13,416 nt of DNA, taken from contig JAEUBA010000282.1 of the NCBI GenBank assembly GCA_018257865.1, positions 1 through 13,416 of the forward strand. The letters run 5' to 3'. Positions 1 through 8,682 of the stretch are shown here, one piece after another; positions within the stretch are counted from its first letter, which is position 1, and each line of letters starts with the position of its first letter. The notes beneath the pieces were generated by a model. The model saw nothing but the letters and a program-made list of their open reading frames with translations, searched no databases and was not told the DNA's origin. The stretch comes from Stereocaulon alpinum (lineage: Eukaryota > Ascomycota > Lecanoromycetes > Lecanorales > Stereocaulaceae). Made by a program: the position numbers and the translations under genes.

Positions 1-1662
1 AGCTTCCTTAAGGACAGAGCGATATTAATAACCCTAGGGGGTAGGACTAGTCTAGTTAAGGCGGTAGAAACGGGGATCCCGTAAGGATTACTAATATCAC
101 TAATCCTATTCCTCTTCTTTAATACGCTACTAATTGAAGCATACTCAAAGGTAAAGATCCCAGTACAGGTGGGAGGATTCGTAGATAACGTACACCTGCT
201 GGTATACAGCAAGACAACGGAAACGAACTGCAGGTGGCTAGAATAGGCCCACAAGCTCTGCTAAACGTAGGCGAAAACACACAGGGCGACGTTCGCGCCC
301 CAGAAGTACGAACTAGTGCATCTATCGCGCGCCCCCAAAAGGTTTAATATAAAGGAGACGGTACAATTTAGTAACGCAGAGGTTAAGCCGGAAGCGAGTA
401 TTAGGGTCCTAGGGCTATATATTAACACTAAACTCCGCTGGGGCCCATATATAGCGCAGGTGAAGGTAAAGGCCGCTACTTAAGCCCAGGCGATCAAGTG
501 CCTAGCAGGATTAACTTAGGGAGCTACATTTAAGAAGTATAGGAAGGTATACAGTATAGCAGTAAGGCCTATACTTATATTCGCCGCTCCGATATAGTAT
601 ACCCCCACCGGGGGGCAGGGAGCCGTAGAAAAGCACGTTAAGACGCTCGCAATAATACAGAACGACTGCCTACGGACAGTGCTTAGAGTATATAAGGTAA
701 CACCGGTCTAGGTCCTAGAAGCGGAAGCAGTTATTATACCTATCCAAACCCATCTAGACGCCCTAGTTATAAGACACTAGGCACTAAGGGGAGTACACCC
801 CTTAACAATCAAAGGCAACCGCTTAATCCGTAGGAGACTGCAGGGAAGGAGAGGAAGGGCGCGCCCAACACGCCTAACCCTATCACTAGAAAAGGAAGAA
901 TAGGCCCTGCAGGAGCTTAAGGCGAAGGATTAGGATTAAGCGGTAACAGCGATAAGGAGGAAGGCACATTAGTATAACCTAAAAACGGATGTCGAGGAGT
1001 ATTAAGACGTAGGCGTCCTAGCCAAGAAGATACGAGGCTAGGCAATAGTAAAGTAGATCGAGCGGTGGGAGGTATATAAGGATACTATCCCTAAGCACTC
1101 TCGCACACCCGCACAGAATAAACCGTTATTCGGAGAAAGGTATAACTACCACCTGAAGCTTAGGAAGGCAGAAAGCTCAATAGCAGTCCAACTCCGAAGT
1201 AGGAAGAATAAGTTTAACCACTTCCTTTATAAGGCGAGGGTACCAGGGGTCCGTAGTGCCCGCTGTAGTTATAGATAGAGGAATTAGGATACGAAGTATA
1301 TTCTCCTACACTGCCCAGAGCTTAGCGACACTCGAAGGGAGCTTATTAAAGAGGCAGAGACTTATAATATTAGGACTATACTAGCTGAGGTTACCGGTAT
1401 AAGAGCAGCTGCGAGATAGCTGGTTAGGTTAGGATTCCTAACGCAGTATCGACTTGCTAGGGAACAGCTCTCCCAGTCTAAACTCCCTATCGGAGTAGAA
1501 CCGGCAATAAAAACCCTAAAGACAAAGAAGCCTAAGCGTAAGTAGAAGCTAAAGGCGGCGGAGCTGCCGGAGTATTACAGGGCCTATTAGGGTAACGGAG
1601 ATTATTATTACCGGTGTTATAGAGCCTAGCGGCAAGATCAGATAGGCGGAGCAGAACGATAA
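1..1662 (+). pseudogene. Tad1-like LINE ORF2 relic, C-terminal half of reverse transcriptase to C-terminal zinc motif
   Basis: This is the dead 3' part of a non-LTR retrotransposon polymerase, the protein that copies element RNA at a nicked target. Frame 1 stays open in sense from base 1 to the terminal TAA at 1660 with no frameshift, but it carries about 22 in-frame stops, all TAA or TAG. The motif G-I-P-stop-G (stop at 82-84) is the RT GIPQG block with CAA turned to TAA. The palm motif reads F-V-D-N at 178-189 where the family has FVDD, so the second catalytic Asp is Asn. Downstream are the conserved stretches APQKYELVHLSRAPKRFN, VLGLYINTKLRWGP and NDCLRTVLRVYKVTP, typical of fungal Tad1-clade LINEs. 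Near the end, a zinc-knuckle-like C-x-C...H-x4-C block keeps Cys at 1264 and 1312 but reads Tyr at 1270 and 1297. No RNase H domain was seen. The N-terminal half lies off the left edge. Confidence 0.9.
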
Positions 1663-1823
1663 GTAAGCTAATAAGCGAAAGTTTTTAGCTAGAAGGGGCA
1701 ACTCTAGAAAGGTTTCTTTCGCGTCTAAAGGGCCTTCAACCCCCCTAGATTTCCTAATAATATAAGAGAACACCCTCATTAGTATATATAGATACTAGAG
1801 GCGTATAAATCAATCAATCAATC
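1663..1823 (+). other. Probable LINE 3' UTR
   Basis: This is the non-coding stretch between the end of the LINE frame and the short tandem tail at 1808-1823. An uninterrupted minus-strand frame of 76 codons lies across 1549-1779, but it overlaps the clear LINE coding frame and resembles nothing I know, so I treat it as a shadow. Assigning this stretch to the LINE is inference from position. Confidence 0.5.
1808..1823 (+). repeat. ATCA tetranucleotide tail, probable LINE 3' end
   Basis: Four units of a 4-base repeat (aatcaatcaatcaatc) lie about 145 bases after the LINE stop. Non-LTR elements commonly end in a simple tandem repeat instead of an LTR, so this probably marks the 3' terminus of the element. 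The repeat retains CpA although the surrounding sequence has lost most of it. Confidence 0.55.
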
Positions 1824-2090
1824 TTTCTTTAATTCTTTCCCTATCTTAAGGGCTTTATAGATCTTTAGTAGATTTCTATTATTATTACTATTACCTTATT
1901 ATTATATTAGGATACGTTCCTTATCTACCTTTACTACTAATACCTCCCTTCTCTCCTCCCCCCCTATCTTATATTATTTTACTAGGTTTGTAACCTAGTA
2001 TAATCGCTCGTCTAGCCTAGTAGGCCTACTCGCCCGTTATACTCGTTATTATCGCTATCCTAGCTCGTACTCTAAGTAATTCCTTATTAT
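1824..2090. other. Unassigned AT-rich spacer with a short inverted repeat
   Basis: No coding frame could be recognised on either strand. The stretch is pyrimidine-rich on the plus strand (around 1930-1965) and holds a perfect 8-bp inverted repeat with a 3-nt loop at 1981-1999 (actaggtt / aacctagt). It could be the 3' portion of the minus-strand LINE relic that follows, heavily decayed, or a fragment of another element. I see no evidence that decides between these. Confidence 0.4.
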
Positions 2091-2765
2091 ATATTAAATA
2101 TCTAGTTTTTTTTACTTTATCTTTAAGAAAGCTTATAGTCTCCTAAATAATTCCCTTAGGGATTCCTTTTATCTTTAGGTTATAGAGTAGCCTTTTATAG
2201 AATATATTATTAAATACCCCTATTATATTTAGTAATAATAGGCTCGCTACGTTATCTTTACCCTAGTTCTATATTATATAGACTAAATCTATAATAGTCT
2301 CTAAGGCTATTTCTACTAAGTATCTCTTTCTACCCCCTATCTAGTATTCTAAAAGTAGGTAATTCCTTTTAGCTATTCTACTAAGATATTTTACTATTAC
2401 TATCTCTAATACTTTCTTAAGTATATTTAGTAATATAATAGGCTAGTACGCCTTAGGCTCTAAATAGTTAGTCTTTTTAAGTTTTTTTAGTATTATTATA
2501 TTCGTCTCTTAGAACTTCTTTAAGTAGTATCTATAGTCTAAGTACGCTAAAAATATCTTTCTAAATATTTCTATTATCTCTACGTATACTACTCTTAGGA
2601 ACCTATTTAGGATCTCTAAGATCCTTAGGGCCTTATTCGCTACTAGGTACTAAACCGCGTCCCTTATCTTCTTTAAGGTAATCTTACTATCTATCGCTAT
2701 AGGTTCTAGGTAGTCGGCCCCCTTTATATCCGTTAGGTCTGCTAGGGGTAGGGGTGGGAAGATTA
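2091..2765 (-). pseudogene. LINE reverse transcriptase relic, N-terminal half
   Basis: Read on the minus strand from about 2765 down, the translation follows fungal LINE RTs. It runs through F-P-P and A-D-L-T-D-I-K-G-A-D-Y, then Y-L-V-A-N-K-A (the usual P-N-K-A-P-G block), a region like K-A-Y-stop-P-I-I-L-L-N for KAYRPIALLN, and I-G-G-R-K. RT motif A then reads G-V-F-N-N (plus-strand 2206-2214) where GAFDN is expected, so the catalytic Asp codon (plus-strand 2209-2211) has become Asn. It ends near I-S-F-L-K-D, about where the plus-strand LINE at the left edge of the window begins. Stops are TAA/TAG only. RT motifs B to E are not present. RIP is much heavier here than in the LINE at 1-1662, so the two are probably different copies. 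The edges are approximate, and sense is lost below about 2090. Confidence 0.82.
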
Positions 2766-4010
2766 TAGATTTAGTATTCGGCCTACTACTAGCTAATAAT
2801 AAGGGAGTATTACGGATACCTAGTCTAATTAGAGACTATGAGGATTATTTATTCTTAGTTTTTATAGATAATTATAGAGCCGCTGCTATAGACTTTAATA
2901 CCCTCTTTAAGTTCTTATATACCTAATACTTTCTACGGTATATATTTAGTCTAGTCTACCTATTAGGTTATAAAACCTACCTTTTCTTATAAAGCCTAGA
3001 TTTACTAGGGTTTTAGGGAAGCGTAGAAGGCCTAAAACCTTTTTAGAAGTATAAAGAGAAAATTATAAAATAGCTAATTCCTTCTAGTAGGGAGGAGCTA
3101 GACGGTTTCTTATAGCTAATACTATTCTTACGGATCTTTATACCTAAACGTACCCAGCTTATTATAGATATAAAAAAGGTATACCTAATATAGGTAGCAG
3201 ATAAGCTGAAACCCCGGTTAGTATATAATATAGAGGTTAAGGAGTATAACTAAGACCTAACTAAGGAAAATAAGAAACCTAAGGTAAAGAAGCCTACTAT
3301 CCGCTGGAAGTAGGTAGAAAAGGATATATTTAACTAAGGTCTAAAATAGTAGTAGGTCTTCGATAGAGTTAAGTATATAATATATACGAATACTATAGTA
3401 GGGGTAGACCTAGAAGTTTAATACTATTTAGTAACAGATACTAGTTAAAGTACCTTAGGTAGCTACCTTTTCTAAATTAGAGGAGTACTACTAGGAATAG
3501 AAGCCTTACCTACCCTATTATCTAATAACCGAATTATTATATTCCTTTTATACCGGTTATAAGACGCTAAGACTAGATATTCGAATTCGGAAAGAGAATA
3601 CTATACTATTATAAAATATCTAGCGGAAGTAAGGTAGTTAGTTATAGAAAGTAAATACCTAGTTATTATTTATATAGACTATAAGGCCTTAAAACTAGTC
3701 TTTACTACTAGATAGACTAAGAAGGGAAGGATTACGACCTAAATAAATTAACTTAGCGAATTTTAATATTAAGCTTATCTATTAACTATTAAGGGACTAG
3801 TATATTAGAGTAGTAGATAGTTTAAGTAGGTTACTAGGCTATATAATTACCTTATAATCCCTACCCCTAGTAGATAAGTTAGTAATACCTATAATATACT
3901 TAGAGATACTACGCTAACGTATATATCCTCTTAGTATTATATTACTAAATAGGAACTTAGAGAAGTACCGGCGGTCTCCTATATACTACTAACTAGTTAA
4001 CTACCTTAAA
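2766..4010 (+). pseudogene. Gypsy pol relic: reverse transcriptase C-terminus and RNase H
   Basis: The frame begins inside the RT palm. The F-x-D-D catalytic motif reads F-I-D-N at 2861-2872, so its second Asp is Asn. It is followed by the block ending Y-F-L-R (F-x-R-C in active relatives), a connection region with R-I-F-I-P-K-R-T-Q, and the lysine-rich segment E-N-K-K-P-K-V-K-K-P-T. RNase H follows. Its acidic positions survive in V-T-D-T-S, in N-S-E-R-E within about 3580-3600, and in Y-I-D-Y-K-A-L near 3670-3690. One frame holds from about 2753 to about 4010 with many TAA/TAG stops. After that the frame drifts before integrase resumes in another frame, so at least one indel lies at about 4010-4100. 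RT degrades RNA into cDNA with its RNase H in the element's virus-like particle; this copy cannot. Confidence 0.85.
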
Positions 4011-4099
4011 GGAGGTAAAGAAAAGCTAGTAGAAGTAGAGGTACCCTAGAACCGCCGCTAGGCCTTATAGTATAAGGCTAAGTTATATAGGCTACTATA

Positions 4100-5276
4100 T
4101 CCCTCCGACTAAAAGCAAATATCTTAGATATATTAAAATAATAGGCGCTAATAGTATCTATATTATAGAAGAGTAGATACTATAATTCTTAAAAGCTATA
4201 TATAAGGACTACGGCTACTATACTATCGTATTAATACTTAACTATCTAATTAGTAGGGCGTACTAGCCTACTAGGATAAAAGATATATATAAGTAGTATA
4301 CTAGCTACTATTTATACTAGTCTCGCCTTAAGAAGCTAATTAGGAGTATACTATTAATAATATAGTTATTTAAACTAATAATAATACTAGGAGCGGATTA
4401 GTTAGGCCCTATTAGTCTAATATATACTACGACTAAATCCGCCTACGTACTATTAGTAGTCGATTTCTTTAGTAGGTTTATATAGGCGAAGGTATATATA
4501 TAGTATATAGCCTATAAGACTATTAATATAATCTAAGAATATATAGTACCGGTTTTTAGGTAGCCTTAGGGGCTCTATACGGATAATAGCTCCTACTTTA
4601 TTAATAATAACTTATATACTATTCTACTAAAGTATAGGGTAAGTTATTTTACGGGTCCTATTAGTTATCCTATATCTATAGGATTACTAAAACGATTGGT
4701 ATAGGAAATATTAGTATAGATTAGTAAAAAGTATATTAAACGAAAAATAACTAACTCTTAGTCGCTATTAGTCTAAGATAACGCCCTAAATATAAATACT
4801 AAGACTACTAAAATCTATAGATATACGCTAGCTTAAATTATACTAGGATTTAAGCCTAAATACTATTACCTTAATATCGAACCTATAACCCTCCCAGTAC
4901 TAGAACTAGTAGAGTAACCGTTAATAGAGTACTAATATCAGTTATTCGTAGTACTTTAAAACAAAGATAGGTTACTAAGTAGTAAGATAGCGTCCTATAC
5001 CTATTACTATTATAAGGCGGCTCAGCGAAGGCAGCGAATCCCTAAAGTAGGAGACCTAGTCCTAGTTAGGAATTATTAGGTCGATAATTAATAGGGGAAG
5101 AAGCTTAATACGCGCTAGCTAGGACTACGTCTACTAGTTAAATAGACTAAATACTAATATAATACTTAGGTTAGGGAAATCTATAGTAATAGTATAGCTA
5201 AGAGATATTACCTTAATAATATAATACTCTACTATAAGCGAGAGCTAGTCTTTTTAGGAGGAGTCTAGCTAGCTAC
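4100..5276 (+). pseudogene. Gypsy pol relic: integrase
   Basis: The integrase that would insert cDNA into the genome is read in one continuous frame from about 4105 to 5276. The zinc-binding HHCC domain has Tyr at all four ligand positions (4201, 4216, 4306, 4315), each one CpA or TpG transition from His or Cys. The catalytic core keeps the first Asp (4396-4398, G-A-D-stop-L-G-P) and the second Asp (4582-4584, Y-T-D-N). The Glu is Lys (4690-4692, G-L-L-K-R). There are exactly 35 residues between the second Asp and this position, which confirms the DD35E alignment. The C-terminal part contains G-D-L-V-L-V-R-N (about 5050-5070), K-K-L-N-T-R, and the end A-K-R-Y-Y-L-N-N-I-I-L-Y. No chromodomain follows. 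This resembles fungal Gypsy integrases without a chromodomain. Confidence 0.88.
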
Positions 5277-5659
5277 CCTAGCAGCTAGTAGTACTTTAGT
5301 ATACTAGTCTTCTTTCCGCTTCTACCTTAAATAGGTAGGATAACGCGCCCTAAGATTATAGGATACGGAGTTAGCTAATAAGTAATAGCTTACTAGTATA
5401 ACGCTAAGCTAGGCGTAAAACGAAGCGTAAACTAAGGCTAATAAAGTAAAGTAAGTACTAAATAAGGTAAATTTACTAATATCTACCTCTTACTTCTTAA
5501 CCTTACTATTAATCTTAACCTTACTATCAACCTTAACCTTAACTATCTAATATCTATAGTACCCTCTAGTATAATATTATACTCCTATAATATCTTATAA
5601 TAGGTTAAGAAATAGGCCTCCCTTATAAGAAGAACCTAATAAAAGTCTTAGTAGGTTAG
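5277..5659 (+). other. Non-coding gap between integrase and extra ORF
   Basis: I recognise no gene here. The stretch includes a degenerate run of CTTAACC-type units at about 5496-5543. It lies between the end of the integrase frame and the beginning of the extra ORF, and is probably an intergenic part of the same retroelement, since RIP density is the same on both sides. Confidence 0.45.
5496..5543 (+). repeat. Degenerate CTTAACCTTA short tandem repeat
   Basis: Units related to cttaacctta recur about four times, broken by tactattaat and tactatcaa. The unit is not the fungal telomere repeat TTAGGG/CCCTAA. Confidence 0.5.
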
Positions 5660-7100
5660 AAAGATAGCCTAGCTAAGGCTAGAAATTAGAAAAATAGTCT
5701 GTCTAGTAGTAATAGGCTATCTACTAAGAGAAAGTATATCTAAGCTACTAGTACTACTATACCCTCCGACTAGTTCTCCCCCTTTAGTAACTCTATTACC
5801 GAAGACTCTTAAGGCGATAATAATAATAATATCTTTATTAAAAGATATAAACTAAGCCTACTAGTCCCTAAGCTAGAGATTTAAGGTCTAATTACGAAAA
5901 TTAGCGAGTTTCCCTATTTAATAACTAGGACTAAGTACCCTATACCTCTTACTATTAAGACTAATAATAGATATACCTACTAGATAAACTCTTAATTTAA
6001 TAAGGTAAGTAATAACTCCTTTTAGGAGTAGATATTAGCTAAGTTAGTAAAACTACGAATAGAAGTTAGTAACTAGGCTTATAGAACCTTAGTTAATTAT
6101 ACTAACTAAGAGTTATACCTAAGTATAGCTACCTAACTTTATCTATAACTATTAAACTAAGTAGGTTAGCTAAGATACTTAAAAGTAAACCTAAGCGAGC
6201 TTATTATAGTAAAAAAGAACTATAAAGGATACTTAGCGACCCTATAGGAGAACTTAACTTAGTTACTTTTATTAATTAAAGAGGACCTAGCCTAAATAGC
6301 TACGCTGCTAGTAAGTAGCGATTTTACTAAGAAACTTCTCTATATTATACCTAGGAATATACTAATAATAGTAGAATATAACTATTAATTATAACTAGAT
6401 AGCTATATTACTACGCTAGCCTATACCGCTAAGATTATAAGATAAGAGCTAGTAGGAGTTAGGAACATAGTAAGTAACTATATAGAGGAGGCCCGAAAAG
6501 CTACTATTCAATTCCTAGTAGTTTATAAATATCTTCTACTAATACTAGATCGTAGTAGTACGCCTTATAGTAACCTAGCTACTAGTAATACTCCTTATAG
6601 TAACCTAGCTACTAGTAATACGCCTTAAAGTAACCCTACCGCTATTAACTTTCCGCCTAGTAATTCCGCTACCGCTAGTAACTCTTCTCCTCCTATTATA
6701 CTACTAGACCTTATTATTACGGAGGTCCTTAAAGGGTACTATTATTAATATATTAACTACTAACCTAATATCACGTAGTAATTATATAAGGAGGTAAAAG
6801 CGGACCTACTAAAAGTTAAGGAGATAGTTATATAGAAGGAGGAGAGAGATAATATACGCTAGGAGTTAAAAGCAAAGTATCTACTAGAGCTATAGATATA
6901 AGTATAATCTAAAATATAACTATCCCTAGAGAAGGAGATACGCACTGAGAAATAGGCTAAGGAACGAAAAGACCTAAAGATATAGCTAGTAAAGGAAATA
7001 TCTCCTAGTCTTTAAGAATAGGCCTAGGCCTAGGCCTATAAAGAGATCTTAGCGAGGCTAATAGTAGGGCTATTAGAGACTAAGGGTACTTAAAGAGTTA
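5660..7100 (+). pseudogene. Unrecognised extra ORF downstream of Gypsy pol, about 460 codons
   Basis: One frame (codons in phase with 5711) reads as sensible protein from about 5660 to about 7100, interrupted only by TAA/TAG stops where RIP could have hit Gln or Trp codons. I do not recognise the family. Visible parts are an acidic Ser/Asn-rich start with a run of Asn (about 5818-5832), then a long leucine-rich, probably helical segment (about 5900-6540). Next is a Ser/Thr/Asn/Pro linker containing a decapeptide tandem repeat (6560-6637), then a Lys/Glu/Gln-rich region (about 6790-7070) that looks like a coiled coil. No transmembrane run or Cys/His zinc motif is obvious, though RIP would have erased Cys and His. 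It sits between integrase and the polypurine tract of the 3' LTR, the position of an env-like gene in some retroelements. It could instead be a captured host gene or a separate nested insertion. The true start and stop cannot be fixed. Confidence 0.6.
6560..6637 (+). repeat. 30-bp tandem repeat, 2.6 units, in the extra ORF
   Basis: Units lie at 6560-6589 and 6590-6619, with a partial third at 6620-6637. The period is a multiple of three, so the units encode the decapeptide TPYSNLATSN in frame. The first two units differ at one base (acg versus act). An in-frame period inside an otherwise sensible frame supports this region having been translated. Confidence 0.85.
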
Positions 7101-7125
7101 GAAGCCTTAGGGATAAGGCTAGTTT

Positions 7126-7139
7126 AAAAAAAGGGAGAG
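7126..7139 (+). promoter_or_regulatory. Polypurine tract preceding 3' LTR
   Basis: A 14-base purine run (aaaaaaagggagag) lies one base from the start of the repeated LTR sequence. In LTR retrotransposons this tract primes plus-strand cDNA synthesis immediately upstream of the 3' LTR. Its position supports calling the repeat at 7141 a 3' LTR. Confidence 0.75.
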
Positions 7140-7140
7140 T

Positions 7141-7345
7141 TATTAGAAGGGGACTAGTAGTAGGGCTTTTTAGTAGTACTTTTAGTAGTAGTACTTCCTA
7201 CTAGAAATTAGTAGTAGCGATCCTTAGTAGCGCCTTAGCTAACTTAGCTACTATTTCTTAGTAGGTAGTCCCCACCTATCTAGACACTTTATTAATAGCA
7301 GTAATTAGCTAAATCGAACTCCTTACTTAATTACTATTCTTAACG
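7141..7345 (+). repeat. 3' LTR of plus-strand Gypsy element (approximate right end)
   Basis: The sequence from 7141 (tattagaagg) matches 11286 onward (tattaggagg). The core, aligned at about 7186-7283 and 11302-11403, differs mainly by single substitutions and small indels; similarity weakens after that. TATTAG at the start is what RIP would make from a canonical TGTCAG LTR terminus. It follows a polypurine tract. The right end is uncertain because no clear CA-type terminus or target duplication was found. Confidence 0.68.
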
Positions 7346-7945
7346 CAGCGGGCCTTCCCTACCGTTAAGTAAGGTAAAGACTTATACTATATAATAGTAG
7401 GACTAGGAAATATCCCGCCTAGTTACTTATAAATATAGGATAGTATATAGAAGGAGGGCGGAAGGCTTATAAGGTATTATATTAACTATAGAAAGTAGTT
7501 AGCGTAATTTACTATTTATTACGGTAGAGATACTTAATTAAAGTATACGTATATTAATAACTCTACGGCGGTAACGTTATAGTAAGCCCTAACTATCTAG
7601 AACCTCCTAGATAGATAGAGATAGTAAGAACTATAGTTAACCAATTATTACGCCCGTAGGATATATATACTAAGTACTATAAGTAGTAGAATTAATATTT
7701 TAGAAATCTAGTAGGATCCGGGATACGGAGTTATAAGGGAATTATTTAAATACGCTGCCGTAGTCATCTTATCCTACCTACCTACTACACCGGGACTACG
7801 TTTAGTAGTTAGGGTGAACTACTAGCCTCCTAGCCTAGCACTATACTTATCGAGAACTCTAGGTCGATAGTATCTTCGTTAGTAATCTACTCGCGAGACT
7901 ACTACCTCCTACGACGTAATAGCCTCACCGAGCAAGCCTTATAGA
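7346..7945. other. No recognised gene; 5' flank of the NLR pseudogene
   Basis: Both strands were read and no known protein family was recognised. RIP is heavy up to about 7720 and clearly weaker afterwards. An 8-bp inverted repeat with a 6-nt loop lies at 7593-7614 (ctatctag / ctagatag). The part after about 7740 may hold the original promoter and leader of the NLR gene, but I see no TATA box or other site I would defend. Confidence 0.4.
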
Positions 7946-8623
7946 TTGGATAAGGTTTTCTAGAAAGTGAAAGATAAAGCCTATAAATTGATAGGTAGTA
8001 GTAGTAATAGTAGTAGTAGCGATAGTACTCCGCTCCTAGTTAAAGATTCTAGTAGTAGTAACAAAATTACCGGTTCCACTATATTTCTTAGTAGCGAGAA
8101 GCGACTACTAATCTATATTACTAATAAGCAACTCTTGATTAAGGAAGGAGGTAGTAAGGGCTCCTCTTCCTATAGCGGCACTGCGATTGCGCCGATACAT
8201 CCCTAAGTAGAGACGAACAGTCCGCCAAGCTAAAAGTCCTCTAATCCCAAAGCTTTTGATTACGAGCTTCTTTGGCGCGAAGCCTACCAAGGCCTTATAC
8301 AGAGCACAGAAACAGCCGTATTGGTAAAGTAATACGAGGAGATCCTAGTCACGGTTTACCTCGCCGAGAACCAGAGTAATGCAAAGTTAACAACTGCTTT
8401 AGATATAAAACAGACTACCGCGTAAGGCCCGCTTAAGGGCGAAGAATAGATAAAGAAGATAGTCCAAATTGGCTTAAAGAAGATAGGAACGGCTAAGTTC
8501 GCTATAGAGATATACGGCAAGGTTTTCGAATTAGTATAGCCTTTATAGACTGTGCTTGATCCGGTCTTGTCAGGTATTCCTTATACTACGTTACCTTGGG
8601 CTGTGGTGTCTGTAAGCTTGGAC

Positions 8624-8682
8624 GTGAGTTGGCTAAAGAACCCTATAAAGACTAATAGATTACTAAGTCTTTAACTTTACAG
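8624..8682 (+). other. Probable 59-nt spliceosomal intron in the NLR
   Basis: The donor is gtgagt, the acceptor is ttacag, and CTAAT/CTAAG branch-like sequences lie at about 8652-8670. Length is typical of filamentous fungal introns. The upstream exon ends on a whole codon in frame 2 (SLD), and the downstream exon opens in frame 1 with I-L-A-H-P-A-R-V-T-K-V-L-Y. Joined, they match the NWD-family N-terminal domain without a gap, so this accounts for the frame change better than a frameshift does. The intron as read also contains in-frame stops. Confidence 0.7.

Larger units (their letters stand above)
2766..7345 (+). mobile_element. Ty3/Gypsy LTR retrotransposon relic, 3' portion with 3' LTR
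   Basis: In order, this holds RT and RNase H, integrase, a non-coding gap, an additional long ORF, a polypurine tract and an LTR. The 5' LTR, gag, protease and the start of RT are missing: the left boundary at about 2766 joins the minus-strand LINE fragment directly. The LTR is shared with the copy starting at 11286, which carries a gag relic, so the two are probably the 3' and 5' parts of different copies of one family. RIP is close to saturation; for example, 4201-4680 contains no CpA and no TpG. Confidence 0.8.

Noticed and set aside
1549..1779. Open minus-strand frame of 76 codons
   Set aside because: It overlaps the LINE coding frame and 3' UTR, has no recognisable motif, and RIP lowers stops in some antisense frames.
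5496..5543. Possible interstitial telomere repeat (CTTAACC-like)
   Set aside because: The unit is not TTAGGG/CCCTAA, spacing is irregular, and the sequence lies inside a retroelement.
7967..8206. Stand-alone small Ser-rich protein
   Set aside because: The frame is the same as the NLR N-terminal domain that follows; it starts at GTG only because an upstream stop (7961-7963) breaks the leader. It is part of the NLR.
8108..8290. Open minus-strand frame of 60 codons
   Set aside because: It lies antisense to the Ser-rich leader and start of the NLR N-terminal domain, whose plus-strand motif L-L-W-R-E-A-Y is convincing.
8624..8682. Frameshift explanation for the frame change in the NLR N-terminal domain
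   Set aside because: A segment within the candidate intron (L-K-N-P-I-K-T-N) faintly resembles the family, but splicing from gtgagt to ttacag gives an exact gap-free match, so I prefer the intron at moderate confidence.
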